A model generated the notes under the pieces. That model worked only from the letters and a program-made list of their open reading frames with translations, made no database searches and had not been told where the DNA came from. A program made the position numbers and the translations under genes. From Lelliottia wanjuensis (GTDB taxonomy: Bacteria > Pseudomonadota > Gammaproteobacteria > Enterobacterales > Enterobacteriaceae), in the NCBI RefSeq assembly GCF_030238365.1, contig NZ_JASSOT010000063.1, positions 310,001-374,000 on the forward strand: 64,000 nt of DNA, given 5' to 3'. Every line of letters begins with the position of its first letter. Position 1 is the stretch's first letter. Shown in pieces: positions 9,875 through 18,817 of this stretch.

Positions 9875-10621
9875 TTAGTGCCCAATCCCGCCGTCGACGC
9901 GGATAACCTGACCGGTGACGTAAGCCGCCGCATCAGACGCTAACCAGCAGAGGGTATTCGCCACCTCTTCTGCCAGACCCAGGCGCGGAATAGCGGCCGC
10001 CGCCATTTTTTCATTCACCACCGCCTGCGGCAGGTTTTCCGTCATCGCGGTCTGGATCACGCCGGGCGCCACCGCATTCACGCGGATGCCCTGCGGCCCC
10101 AGCTCGGCAGACAATGTTTTGGTGGCCGCGATCATCGCCGCCTTGGAGGCGGAATAAGAGAGCTGCCCCACATTGCCGTCGAGTCCGGAAATACTGGCGA
10201 TGTTAATCACGCTGCCGCGCTTATTGCGCAGCATCAGACGGGTCATGTACTGGGTAAACACCATCTGCGAGAAGAAATTAATGGTGAAGGTTTTTTGCAG
10301 CTGATCGAGCGTGACCATCGGGAACAGCGCATCCAGCGTCACGCCCGCCACGTTCACCAGGATATCAATCGGCTGTTTCGCTTTTTGAATGGTCATCGCG
10401 GCTTGTTTGATCGACGCGTCGTCGAGCAAATCAAAGCTCACCGGCGTAATGGATACGCCGTGCTCTGCGCTCAGGTCACGAATAAAGGTTAAAAAATCCT
10501 CATCCTCCTGCTGAACGCAGGCAAACAGGTTCGCACCCTGGCGGGCAAAGGCGACCAGCGTCGCCTTCCCTATTCCCTGCAGGCATCCCGTCACAACGGC
10601 AGTTTTCCCGGCCAGTAACAT
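9875..10621 (-). CDS. Short-chain dehydrogenase/reductase, FabG-like (copy 2)
   Basis: 248 residues from the ATG at 10621, placed 7 bases after AAGGAGG; a GTG two codons upstream lies too close to that site. SDR features: TGCLQGIG (11-18), NVAG (90-93) and the catalytic Y156/K160 in YSASK. It is a clear paralogue of the downstream SDR, and retaining two different copies suggests two reduction steps. It is 17 bases from the ACP gene, supporting action on a carrier-bound substrate. Confidence 0.85.
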   Translation of the reverse strand: MLLAGKTAVVTGCLQGIGKATLVAFARQGANLFACVQQEDEDFLTFIRDLSAEHGVSITPVSFDLLDDASIKQAAMTIQKAKQPIDILVNVAGVTLDALFPMVTLDQLQKTFTINFFSQMVFTQYMTRLMLRNKRGSVINIASISGLDGNVGQLSYSASKAAMIAATKTLSAELGPQGIRVNAVAPGVIQTAMTENLPQAVVNEKMAAAAIPRLGLAEEVANTLCWLASDAAAYVTGQVIRVDGGIGH

Positions 10622-10638
10622 GCTCACCCCTCCTTTAA

Positions 10639-10878
10639 TCAGGCGACTTCAACATCATATTTTTTGAGGATCTCTTTCCCTTTTTCCCAGGAGGAGAAAT
10701 CAATAATGTCTTCGGTGTCCAGCATGATGTCGAAGGTCTCTTCCAGCGCCGCAATCATGCTCATATGACCGACGGAGTCCCAGGAAGGGGTGTCCTGATA
10801 TTTGTAGCCAGGCAGGATGTCTTCAGTGATCTCAAAGGTTTCGACAAAAATCGTGTTGTACTTTATTAAATTAGTCAT
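10639..10878 (-). CDS. Acyl carrier protein
   Basis: 79 residues from the ATG at 10878. This is a small acidic helical protein with the phosphopantetheine attachment motif WDSVGHM, S35 being the modified serine; DSVGH replaces the DSL of fatty-acid ACP, as is usual in specialised carriers. It presumably holds the acyl group made by the AMP ligase and modified by the two SDRs. It lies 24 bases after the NeuD-like gene in the same operon. The phosphopantetheinyl transferase that would activate it is not in the window. Confidence 0.88.
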   Translation of the reverse strand: MTNLIKYNTIFVETFEITEDILPGYKYQDTPSWDSVGHMSMIAALEETFDIMLDTEDIIDFSSWEKGKEILKKYDVEVA

Positions 10879-10902
10879 TTCGAATAGCTCCAGACAAAAC
10901 AA

Positions 10903-11541
10903 TTACTTAAAAACTTTCTTTTGCTCATTTTTGCGCATCACGCGAGCAGGATTCCCGAGGGCCACGGACTCTTCAGCAATATCGCTGAACACCGCACTGC
11001 CCATCCCGACGATAACGTCAGCGCCGAGGGTGGTTTTTTCTTTCACTGCCACGTTCATACCGATAAACACACGTTTGCCCACCAGACAGTGTCCGGCGAG
11101 TGTCACGTTGCTGGAGACCACAGAGTGCGGTCCCACGCGGGTATCGTGCCCGACGCTGGCGTGCGGCTGAATCAGGGTGTTTTCCCCAATGTCGACATCG
11201 CAGGAGATAAAGGCGTGGTCGCAGATAATCGCCCCGGCGCCAATGTGCGTCCCCGGCGGAATAAAGACCGAAGGATGGATCAGCGTCGTCAGGCTGGTTC
11301 TGGCGAGCACTTTCTCGGCCAGTTTCTGCCGCGCGGCCGGTTCACCAATCGCAATCACCACTTCGGTGCACTGATGATCCAGCAGGGCAAAACGATGGAC
11401 CGGCACGCCCGAGACCACGTTTTCGTCAGTGACGTCATCGATAAAAAAGATCTCTTCCCAGCGGGAAGATTGGTTGAGCTGCTGCGCCAGGACTAACACT
11501 TCGCGCCCCAGGCCGCCTGCGCCGTAAATACCCAGTTTCAT
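10903..11541 (-). CDS. NeuD/PglD-type sugar O/N-acyltransferase
   Basis: 212 residues. The N-terminal PglD-like Rossmann part starts with IYGAGGLGRE. From about residue 90 on it is a left-handed beta-helix of hexapeptide repeats (HIGAGAIICDHAFIS, SSNVTLAGHC), ending with GNPARVM. The likely catalytic histidine is in HASVGHDTRVG. Such enzymes acylate amino groups of sugars such as QuiNAc or sialic-acid-like precursors. It is translationally coupled (4-base overlap) to the DegT aminotransferase just upstream, the classical aminotransferase/acyltransferase pair. Here the donor could be acetyl-CoA or an acyl group from the adjacent ACP. Confidence 0.85.
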   Translation of the reverse strand: MKLGIYGAGGLGREVLVLAQQLNQSSRWEEIFFIDDVTDENVVSGVPVHRFALLDHQCTEVVIAIGEPAARQKLAEKVLARTSLTTLIHPSVFIPPGTHIGAGAIICDHAFISCDVDIGENTLIQPHASVGHDTRVGPHSVVSSNVTLAGHCLVGKRVFIGMNVAVKEKTTLGADVIVGMGSAVFSDIAEESVALGNPARVMRKNEQKKVFK

Positions 11542-12698
11542 GCCACTTCTCCGTCAACCTGCGCCACCAGCGGCTGATTCGCCGACGCGGCGCTGTACTG
11601 GCGAATCATCGCCACCACGCGATCCTGATCGCTTTCGCTCAGATCCGGGAAAATCGGCAGGCAGAGAATTTTCTGCGAGATACCTTCCGCGACAGGCAGG
11701 TTTTGCGGGCTGGCGGAAGGCAGATGCCGGTACATGGAAAACGAGCTGATCAGCGGGTAGAAGTAGCGACGTGAGTAGATATTCTCTTCTTTCAGCACGT
11801 CATAGAGCTGGTCGCGGCTAAGGGGATAGCTCTCGTTCACCAGCACCGGGTAGTAGGCGTGATTCCACTCCACATTGTCCGGCGCGCTGAAGGACTCAAT
11901 CCCGTCGATGTCGCTCAGCAGTTCACAGTAGCGCTCGTAGATGGCGCGACGGGCATCCAGGGCGCCGTCAATATGCTGGAGCTGCACCAGGCCAAACGCG
12001 GCCTGCACTTCGTTCATTTTGGCGTTGATCCCCGGTGCCACCACGGTGGTCTCCCCGGCGAAACCGAAGTTTTTCAGGTAGTCGATGCGCTGCTTCATGC
12101 GCGCATCCGGGCAGATAATCGCCCCGCCTTCAAAGGTGTTAAACACCTTGGTAGCGTGGAAGCTCAGAATCGACAGATCGCCGCAGTTCAGCACGCTCTG
12201 TCCATCTTTTTTGACGCCAAACGCGTGGGCCGCATCGTAAATCACCTTTAAGCCCCAGGCATCGGCGATCTTCTGGATGCCGTCCACGTCGCACGGAATG
12301 CCGTAGCAGTGGACCGGCAGGATGGCGGACGTAGCCGGAGTAATCAGCTGTTCGATCTTCGCCGGATCGATATTGCAGGTCACCGGATCGATATCCGCAA
12401 ACACCGGCGTCAGGCCGTTCCACAGCAGCGAGTGGGAAGTGGCGACAAACGAGTACGGCGTAGTGATCACTTCCCCGGTGATGCGCAGCGCCTGCAGCGC
12501 CGTCAGCAGCGCGAGCGTGCCGTTGGAGAACAAACACAGATGCTCCACGCCGAGATATTCCGCCAGCGCTTTTTCCAGCTGCTGGTGAAACTGACCGCCG
12601 TTAGTTAAAAACTTGTTTTCCCAGATTTGCTCCAGGTAAGGAATAAACTCCTCGAGCGGCGGAAGCAGCGGGCTCGTGACGTAGACATTGTTTTTCAT
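11538..12698 (-). CDS. DegT/DnrJ/EryC1-family PLP aminotransferase
   Basis: 386 residues, full length for the family. The PLP lysine is K184 in SFHATKVFNT; DAAHAFG (155-161) holds the pyridine-nitrogen aspartate. The family transfers an amino group from glutamate to a 3- or 4-keto nucleotide sugar. No nucleotide-sugar dehydratase or nucleotidyltransferase is encoded in the island, so the keto substrate must be supplied from elsewhere or need not be an NDP-sugar. It is followed by the NeuD-like acyltransferase with a 4-base overlap. Confidence 0.87.
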   Translation of the reverse strand: MKNNVYVTSPLLPPLEEFIPYLEQIWENKFLTNGGQFHQQLEKALAEYLGVEHLCLFSNGTLALLTALQALRITGEVITTPYSFVATSHSLLWNGLTPVFADIDPVTCNIDPAKIEQLITPATSAILPVHCYGIPCDVDGIQKIADAWGLKVIYDAAHAFGVKKDGQSVLNCGDLSILSFHATKVFNTFEGGAIICPDARMKQRIDYLKNFGFAGETTVVAPGINAKMNEVQAAFGLVQLQHIDGALDARRAIYERYCELLSDIDGIESFSAPDNVEWNHAYYPVLVNESYPLSRDQLYDVLKEENIYSRRYFYPLISSFSMYRHLPSASPQNLPVAEGISQKILCLPIFPDLSESDQDRVVAMIRQYSAASANQPLVAQVDGEVA

Positions 12699-12761
12699 AA
12701 CGCACCTTCAAAATAAACCTGTGTTTGCCCTCGCGGACGGCTTACGCCGCCACGAACCGCC

Positions 12762-15700
12762 CTACTCTTCTACCGTAAAACTCTGTGCCGGTTGCCCGGA
12801 GCAGTAAATCTCCCACGCCTTGCGCAGCGCTTTTTCCAGCGGTGCGGCCACGTCAAAGCCATCCTGCTTCAGCGGCATGTTTTTGCGCATACTCTGGCGC
12901 CAGTCGTTCAGCTCCTGAAGACGGTTTTGCCAGCCAACGGCGCGCTCGACGTAATCTTGCTGGCTGGTGGCGACGAACGGCTGCAGACCGTAGATGTGCA
13001 TGATCTCCACCCCCTGGCGCGACGCGGTGGTCGCCCCGGCAATACTCAGCGTCGGAACGCCCATCCAGACGCCGTGGCTGGTTGTCGTGCCACCGGTATA
13101 CGGGAAGGAGTCCAGCATCAGATCCACTTCATGATGCATGCGCAGGTAGGTTTCGAGATCGGTTGTTTTGCGGAAAATCAGCTGCGACTCCAGCACGCCC
13201 AGCGCGCAGAGCTTCTTGCGATAACGGGCAATCATCTCGTCATCGTCCATAAAGCCAATCAGCAGCTTCGCGGTCGGGTTACGCGACATGATCTGCGCCC
13301 ACAGGGCGAAGACCTCATTGTTCAGTTTCTTCGGACGGTTGAAGCTGCCGTAGGTGAAGTAGCCATTGCTGAGCGCCGGCAGCGGGTTGACCTCCGGGCT
13401 GAGTTCGCTCGGGGCAAAGAAGCTGCGCAGCGGCATGTAGAGCAGTTTTTCAGTGTACTGATCGTCCATTTCGCCAGGCTTACCCAGCCCCGGCGTGGTG
13501 ATGCGATAGTCCATCTGATCCAGGCCTGACGTTCCAGGATAACCAATCCAGGTCATCTGCACCGGCGCAGGTTTAAAGCCAAAGACCGGCAGACGGGTTC
13601 CCGTAGTGTGGCCCGACAGGTCGACCAGAATATCAATCTGATCTTCGGCAATCTGCTTCGCCAGCTCCGCGTCGCTGTACTCCGTCGCCATGCGCCAGAT
13701 AGCTGACGTGCGGGCATAGTGCTCGCTCACCTCATCGGTTTTATCAATGGTGCTGTAGCCGATAAGATCGAAGTGCTCGCGGTTCAGGTTGTCCCAGAAC
13801 GGCAGGAAGAAATTGCTGACCGGATGGTTACGGAGATCGCCCGAGACAAAGCCAACGCGCAGCTTACGCTGCGGATCTTTGCTGCCCGCATGGTGAATCG
13901 CCACCTGCTGGGACTGGCACATCTCGTTCACCTGGCGGCCATATTTCTGATGGACAGAAAACAGGTCGGCGGGCGACAAACTGACATCATGGCTCAGGAC
14001 AAACAGCAGGCTGGTGAAGGTGTTTAAATCATCGCCTTTCAGCGACAGGGATTTCTCAAGGAAATAGCGCGCATCGGGTATTTTTTGGTTATCGCTGAGG
14101 ATAATCCCCATGATACTCAGGAAATACGGCACGTCCGCTGCCAGACGGATCGCCTGCCGCGCACACTTCTCGGCAACCGCCATCTCGCGTCGGGAATGGA
14201 ACAGGCACGCCAGCAGGTTCCAGCAGTTCGCGTTTTGATCGTCAATACGCAACAAGGCCCGCAGCAGCTTGCGCGCTTCGAGCAGCTCGTCGATTTTAAA
14301 CAGCGCCGTCGCCAGATCGTAATAGCTATCCCAGTGCATGGAATAGTGTCCCAGCAGGCGGCTACTGATGAGCAGCGACGGTTGCCACTGCTCCATCAGC
14401 AGGCTGGAGCGGGCCTGACAGCGCAGCAAATGCACGTTGTCCGGGTCGTCTTTGAGTAAATCCGCCACCCGGTCGCGGGCTTGTTTATGCCGCCCCTGCT
14501 GGATCAGGGCATTGACCTCATCGTACAGGCTATCGTACTGCTCATCGCTGCCGACGGGGGTCTGCTGCAGATCCGGCGTGAGGGAAAATCCGCCGTATTT
14601 ACGCTCGCAGCTGAACATCAGCAGGCCGATATAGACCTGTTTGATCACCGCCAGATCGTCAGATTTCATGAATTCTTGCAGGGCGTTGCGCCAGGCGGCG
14701 ATCGAGCCGGTTAACAGCCCTTTATCCCGCAGCGCGCAAAAGCGCGGCCAGTTGGCTGCGCCCCACCACTGCTGCGCATCCGTCGCAAACGACCACTCTT
14801 CAAGGCTGAGCGTGACGGGCTGGCCCCAGTAGTTTTGCAGCGTGATATCGCGATTATCGGCGAACGCGGCCTCGGAGACAGGGACGATGGGACGCAAAAC
14901 GTCGTTGGTCGCCAGGTTATACGCGGACGGTACGGCGGAGATCATCAGCCCGCTGATGGCGTTTGACAGCAGATCCTGCAGGGATGAAACCAGATCAGCG
15001 CGATGATCGCGGGTGGTCTCTTCCGGGAAACGGCAGTGGAAAAGCAGCTGCTCGAAGCTCAGGCTTAACGGCCAGACTTCGGACAGCACATCGAGGATCT
15101 GCAGCGTGGTTTTATTGTCTGTTCTGAGCGGCGTGCCGTCCTGGCCGATATGCCCGTTGGCCATCACCCCGCTGCCGTTGGTCTGGCGCTTGAAGCAGCC
15201 CCCCCAGTGCAGATGTTCGATGGATTCGAGGTCTGGCTCCTCGGCAAAAGAGACCGTCGTCGGGTGGATCAGCAGGCTGAAACGCTCGCTCCGGCCGGTG
15301 GCAAAATCGAGATACTGCTGGCTGTTGGCGCGCGTGCTGCCGCGGCTGATCAGGCCATGCATCTGCGCCACTTTGGTGCCGTAGAAGCTCGCCGTCTCGC
15401 TCTGCGGAACGGCGTCGCCGAGATAGCTCAGGCCAGCATCAGCGATAACCTGCTGAAAATCGACAAAGTAGTCGCCCTGATGGCTGTGACTGAGATAGCG
15501 CAATGCCAGCGTCAGATCGTTGCTTTTTTCTGCGCGGGTGACCTGATCTTTTAAGCTGCCTTCCGGCAGGGTCATCGCCAGATAGCTGAGCATCCCGCGC
15601 GCGGAGTCGATCTGCGCGTCGATATCCGCTGCGTTTCCGGCGTGAAAACTGAGCGCATCCTGTAAGGTTTTGCTCTCCTGCGCGCCAGGTAACACCGGCC

Positions 15701-16127
15701 AGTGAAGGGCAATCACCCCCTGGGATGAAAGGTGTGACTGGCACCAGGAGAGCAGCGCGATACGCTCGTCGCCGCCCATCAGCGAGAAGAGTCCTCGCAG
15801 CACGATGTAGTCGAACTCCCCTAAATCGGAAGCGAGCAGATCCGCCAGCCCGGCATGGTGGAGCTCAAGGTTGGTCAGCGAAAATTGCGCAATCTTTGCC
15901 TGGCCGAGGACGATCTCTTCTTCATGGACATCAACACCGATCGCCACACTCTCTGGCCAGGCCAGCGCGTTCGCCACCAGCCCTTCCCCATCACCACAGC
16001 CCAGCTCCAGAATTCGCGCCTGGTCGGGCGTGACGCTCGAAGCATGATAGAGCGAGGCCGCTGCATGAAGAGCGACGGGAGTCTGGCTGATAGCAGAGTA
16101 AACGCGTGTCACGATAAGCTTATCCAA
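12762..16127 (-). CDS. Fusion of SAM methyltransferase, TPR and OGT-type (GT41) glycosyltransferase
   Basis: 1121 residues from a TTG at 16127; a GTG five codons later is an equal candidate, and no in-frame ATG fits. The N-terminus is a class I methyltransferase with SAM motif LELGCGDG (about 40-47), followed by a region like methyltransferase regulatory domains. TPR-like helices occupy roughly 560-740. Residues about 756-1105 are an O-GlcNAc transferase domain: RVGFVSGD, DLSGHTTG (836-843), PVQMTWIGYPGTSG, GSFNRPKKL and DSFPYTGGTTTSHGVWMGVP. OGT-type enzymes glycosylate Ser/Thr in the cytoplasm, which suits a flagellin before export. The fused methyltransferase could cap the glycan. This is the best candidate for the enzyme acting directly on FliC. 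Confidence 0.88.
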   Translation of the reverse strand: MDKLIVTRVYSAISQTPVALHAAASLYHASSVTPDQARILELGCGDGEGLVANALAWPESVAIGVDVHEEEIVLGQAKIAQFSLTNLELHHAGLADLLASDLGEFDYIVLRGLFSLMGGDERIALLSWCQSHLSSQGVIALHWPVLPGAQESKTLQDALSFHAGNAADIDAQIDSARGMLSYLAMTLPEGSLKDQVTRAEKSNDLTLALRYLSHSHQGDYFVDFQQVIADAGLSYLGDAVPQSETASFYGTKVAQMHGLISRGSTRANSQQYLDFATGRSERFSLLIHPTTVSFAEEPDLESIEHLHWGGCFKRQTNGSGVMANGHIGQDGTPLRTDNKTTLQILDVLSEVWPLSLSFEQLLFHCRFPEETTRDHRADLVSSLQDLLSNAISGLMISAVPSAYNLATNDVLRPIVPVSEAAFADNRDITLQNYWGQPVTLSLEEWSFATDAQQWWGAANWPRFCALRDKGLLTGSIAAWRNALQEFMKSDDLAVIKQVYIGLLMFSCERKYGGFSLTPDLQQTPVGSDEQYDSLYDEVNALIQQGRHKQARDRVADLLKDDPDNVHLLRCQARSSLLMEQWQPSLLISSRLLGHYSMHWDSYYDLATALFKIDELLEARKLLRALLRIDDQNANCWNLLACLFHSRREMAVAEKCARQAIRLAADVPYFLSIMGIILSDNQKIPDARYFLEKSLSLKGDDLNTFTSLLFVLSHDVSLSPADLFSVHQKYGRQVNEMCQSQQVAIHHAGSKDPQRKLRVGFVSGDLRNHPVSNFFLPFWDNLNREHFDLIGYSTIDKTDEVSEHYARTSAIWRMATEYSDAELAKQIAEDQIDILVDLSGHTTGTRLPVFGFKPAPVQMTWIGYPGTSGLDQMDYRITTPGLGKPGEMDDQYTEKLLYMPLRSFFAPSELSPEVNPLPALSNGYFTYGSFNRPKKLNNEVFALWAQIMSRNPTAKLLIGFMDDDEMIARYRKKLCALGVLESQLIFRKTTDLETYLRMHHEVDLMLDSFPYTGGTTTSHGVWMGVPTLSIAGATTASRQGVEIMHIYGLQPFVATSQQDYVERAVGWQNRLQELNDWRQSMRKNMPLKQDGFDVAAPLEKALRKAWEIYCSGQPAQSFTVEE

Positions 16128-16159
16128 ATGAGAAAATTAAAACGTTCCTTGCCGGAGCA

Positions 16160-17584
16160 TCACGCGTCAGGCAGATATTTGCTGCACAGCTGCTTTTTGT
16201 AATCCTGATAGCGCCCCGCCGCATTTTTGCTGGTGGTCACCACCCAGCTAAAAGCGTTATCGGAGTGCTTAATGTCGATCAGTTCCGCCGTCGGCTCGCG
16301 GCCAATGCTCATTTGCTCAACGGGCGTTAAGGCATCGACGGAGAATGAGAGCGCAATTTGATCGAGGAACCACTCGGCCTTCTCGCTTGCCAGGTTGACG
16401 TCGATAAAGTGGCCGACAGCGGCGAAGTATTTTTTCGAGATCGCGCCGCCGCGGGTATAGACGAATCCGGCCGGGATCTGCTCCCACAGGGGCAGACCGT
16501 CGTGGTGCGAGACGATCAGTTCGTTATCCTGGTAGCGCGCTTTCACTTCAGCCCAGGATTTTCTCACCAGGCAGTCGGCATCCAGGACCATGATCGGCCC
16601 GTTAATTTTCTCAAGCGCGTGGCTCAGGAAGATAAAGCGGCGGCAGGCGTAGTGCACATTCACGGCCTGGACCGCGGCAAAGTATTCGCTGCTGAGCGAC
16701 AGATTCAGCCCCGGCAGCGTCTTACCCAGCCCCTGCAGATGCGAAATCATCTCCGCATCGCAGTTATAGATATGGAAATGGACGTTCAGATCGCTGCCGT
16801 TAGTCTCATAAATCGAGAGCAGCAGCGCGACGGCGTGCTGATAGTAGTAACCCTTGTCACAGGCCACCATCACCGTGGTTTTACCGTTATCTTCTGGGGC
16901 GATAAGCCATTCGTAGCGCGACGCATCGAGCTTCGGCGCGGGTAAACTCAGCGGGCGGAAGTCGATAAATGAATCCGGGAAACCGCCGAGCTTATAGATG
17001 CTGCACACCACCATGATCAGCGTCATGCGATCTTCGCCAATCAGGTCGGCATTCGCCGTGAGCTGCTGAACAATCACCAGCGCCTGGTTGTAATCCTCTT
17101 CCATCAGACAGATGAGCAGCAGGATTTTCAGCACGCTCGGGATTTCGCTGAGTGTTGAAAGGTTGTTGGTGATCAGGAACAGCACCGAGTCAATTTCGTT
17201 GACGCGGAACAGGATCTGAATGGAGGCGACCAGGAAATGGACACTGTTTGAAAGCTGCATCGCCTCAACGACCTGGCTTGTGATCAGCGCGATGGTTTCG
17301 GCTGACAGTGGCACTTGCTGCCCGTCCGAGCGGCTATCAAAGGCGCCGTTCGCCAGCGCGACCGCGCTCATCATCAGCTTGATAGCGCGATCCTGATCGG
17401 GATCTAACTCGGTTTCCGCCGCGTTCAGCATGCCTTCCAGCGAACGAAGATCGGCGTTGGCGTAGTTGAGGATCTCCACCACGATATGGGCTGGCAGGGC
17501 ATCGGCTTCAGGCAGATAGATTTCACGGGTGAATACATCCCGATAATATTGGTGCATGGCTCTGGTGCGAGCGTAAGTTGTCAT
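16160..17584 (-). CDS. Glycosyltransferase-like protein with DxD motif, first gene of the island
   Basis: 474 residues. The first 225 are helical and not recognised. From about 234 on the protein resembles GT8/GT-A enzymes: VMVACDKGYYYQHAVALLLSIY is the usual N-terminal strand and helix, and the metal/nucleotide motif DAD is at 335-337 (MVLDADCLV). It is upstream of the OGT fusion with a 32-base gap and begins the minus-strand island. No convincing sigma-28 promoter is visible in the 214 bases separating it from fliC copy 1. Likely role: adding a further sugar to the flagellin glycan. The exact donor and acceptor are unknown. Confidence 0.7.
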   Translation of the reverse strand: MTTYARTRAMHQYYRDVFTREIYLPEADALPAHIVVEILNYANADLRSLEGMLNAAETELDPDQDRAIKLMMSAVALANGAFDSRSDGQQVPLSAETIALITSQVVEAMQLSNSVHFLVASIQILFRVNEIDSVLFLITNNLSTLSEIPSVLKILLLICLMEEDYNQALVIVQQLTANADLIGEDRMTLIMVVCSIYKLGGFPDSFIDFRPLSLPAPKLDASRYEWLIAPEDNGKTTVMVACDKGYYYQHAVALLLSIYETNGSDLNVHFHIYNCDAEMISHLQGLGKTLPGLNLSLSSEYFAAVQAVNVHYACRRFIFLSHALEKINGPIMVLDADCLVRKSWAEVKARYQDNELIVSHHDGLPLWEQIPAGFVYTRGGAISKKYFAAVGHFIDVNLASEKAEWFLDQIALSFSVDALTPVEQMSIGREPTAELIDIKHSDNAFSWVVTTSKNAAGRYQDYKKQLCSKYLPDA

Positions 17585-17747
17585 AGTGATGTATTAACCT
17601 GTGATAATGCGTTTTTTAACCGATTCTGCAGAGGTTGAAAGGTTATCACTGCGGGGGCAACCATAATGGCGGGAACAAAACCTAAATCAGCGCCTTATTT
17701 TCGAGTTTAGAAATGCGCGTCGCTGACGTTATTCATCTTTCAGGGGC

Positions 17748-17780
17748 AAAAAAAAAGGCTGCTGTTTCCAGCAACCCTTT
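17748..17780 (-). terminator. Terminator of flagellin gene copy 1
   Basis: On the minus strand an AAGGGTTGCTGG...CAGCAGCC stem is followed by a long T run (complement of the A run 17748-17756). The same stem-loop follows every fliC copy. It separates the flagellin array from the modification island downstream. Confidence 0.88.
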
Positions 17781-17798
17781 CTTAAGAATTTTGCGAAA

Positions 17799-18635
17799 TT
17801 AACGCAGCAGGGACAGCATCGCCTGAGGAACCTGGTTCGCCTGAGACAGCACAGAAGTACCAGCCTGCTGCAGGATCTGCGAGCGGGACATGTTGGAAAC
17901 TTCGGTCGCGTAGTCAGCATCCTGGATACGGGACTGTGCCGCAGACAGGTTGTTGATGGAGTTGTTCAGGTTGTTGATGGTAGATTCGAAACGGTTCTGA
18001 ATCGCACCCATGTTAGAACGTGCGGTATCGATTTTCGCGATAGCGGCGTCAGCAGCAGAGATCACGGTCTGCGCAGAGGAGTTGCCTGCGATAGAGGTGC
18101 TCAGGGTGCTGCTCAGGGTACCGGAAGTGGCGTTGATCAGCGCAGAGCTGTCAATTGCGATGGTGTCGTTAGAAGAAACACCTGCGCCAACCTGGATTTT
18201 CAGAGCGGTAGAAACAGAGCCGTTCAGCAGGTTTTTGCCGTTGAAGTTCGCGCCGCCAGCGATACGGTCAATTTCAGACAGACGCTGGGTGATTTCCGTG
18301 TTGATGGAATCCAGGTCAGTCGTGCCGTTGGTGTCGTTCGCTGCCTGTACGGCCAGTTCACGGATACGCTGTAAGTTGGTGTTGATCTCGTTCAGGTTAC
18401 CTTCCGCGGTCTGCACCAGGGAGATACCGTCGTTGGCGTTACGCGCCGCCTGAGTCATGCCTTTAACCTGAGAGGTCATACGGTTAGCAATCGCCTGACC
18501 AGCAGCATCGTCTTTAGAGCTGTTGATACGCAGACCAGAAGAAAGACGCTCGATGGCGGTGCCCAGAGAAGACTGAGATTTGTTCAGGTTGTTCTGAGTC
18601 GTCAGGGACAACAGGTTGGTATTGATAACTGCCAT
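17799..18635 (-). CDS. fliC: Flagellin FliC, tandem copy 1
   Basis: 278 residues, much shorter than the 498 of E. coli K-12 FliC. The conserved D0/D1 ends are complete ([11 protein letters not shown] at the start; [11 protein letters not shown] at the end), but the D2/D3 outer domains are replaced by a short Ser/Thr-rich stretch around 141-190. The TLR5-contact segment [10 protein letters not shown] (88-97) is retained. The protein is identical to copy 4 although the DNA differs at silent sites. It has its own sigma-28 promoter and terminator, and its leader sequence (AAGGAATTTAATC before ATG) matches copies 2 and 3. Confidence 0.97.
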   Translation of the reverse strand: MAVINTNLLSLTTQNNLNKSQSSLGTAIERLSSGLRINSSKDDAAGQAIANRMTSQVKGMTQAARNANDGISLVQTAEGNLNEINTNLQRIRELAVQAANDTNGTTDLDSINTEITQRLSEIDRIAGGANFNGKNLLNGSVSTALKIQVGAGVSSNDTIAIDSSALINATSGTLSSTLSTSIAGNSSAQTVISAADAAIAKIDTARSNMGAIQNRFESTINNLNNSINNLSAAQSRIQDADYATEVSNMSRSQILQQAGTSVLSQANQVPQAMLSLLR

Positions 18636-18705
18636 GATTAAATTCCTTAGTTAGGTTTGCAGGGTCGGTGCCTGTCACTTACGGCGTCTCACACCGTTAT
18701 TACAG

Positions 18706-18732
18706 TTATCGACGGCATGAACTAAGACTTTA
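18706..18732 (-). promoter_or_regulatory. Sigma-28 promoter of fliC copy 1
   Basis: Minus strand TAAAGTCT (725-732 complement), 11 bases, GTCGATAA (706-713 complement). This matches the FliA consensus TAAAGTTT-N11-GCCGATAA at 14 of 16 positions. It lies 71 bases upstream of the start codon. Confidence 0.93.
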
Positions 18733-18770
18733 GATATTTTGTAAAAAAAAGATCGAAGTCCCGCAGACCT

Positions 18771-18802
18771 AAAAAAGGGCTGCTGTTTCCAGCAACCCCT
18801 TT
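18771..18802 (-). terminator. Terminator of flagellin gene copy 2
   Basis: Minus-strand AGGGGTTGCTGG / CAGCAGCCC stem followed by a T run (complement 18771-18776). It lies just after the copy 2 stop and about 40 bases upstream of the copy 1 promoter, so it insulates the two genes. Confidence 0.87.
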
Positions 18803-18817
18803 GTTCTTTCTGCGAAA

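Noticed and set aside
17585-17747. Sigma-28 promoter for the modification island
   Set aside because: TAAACTCG followed by a GCTGATTT-like box was considered, but the spacing (10) and three -10 mismatches make it too weak to claim.
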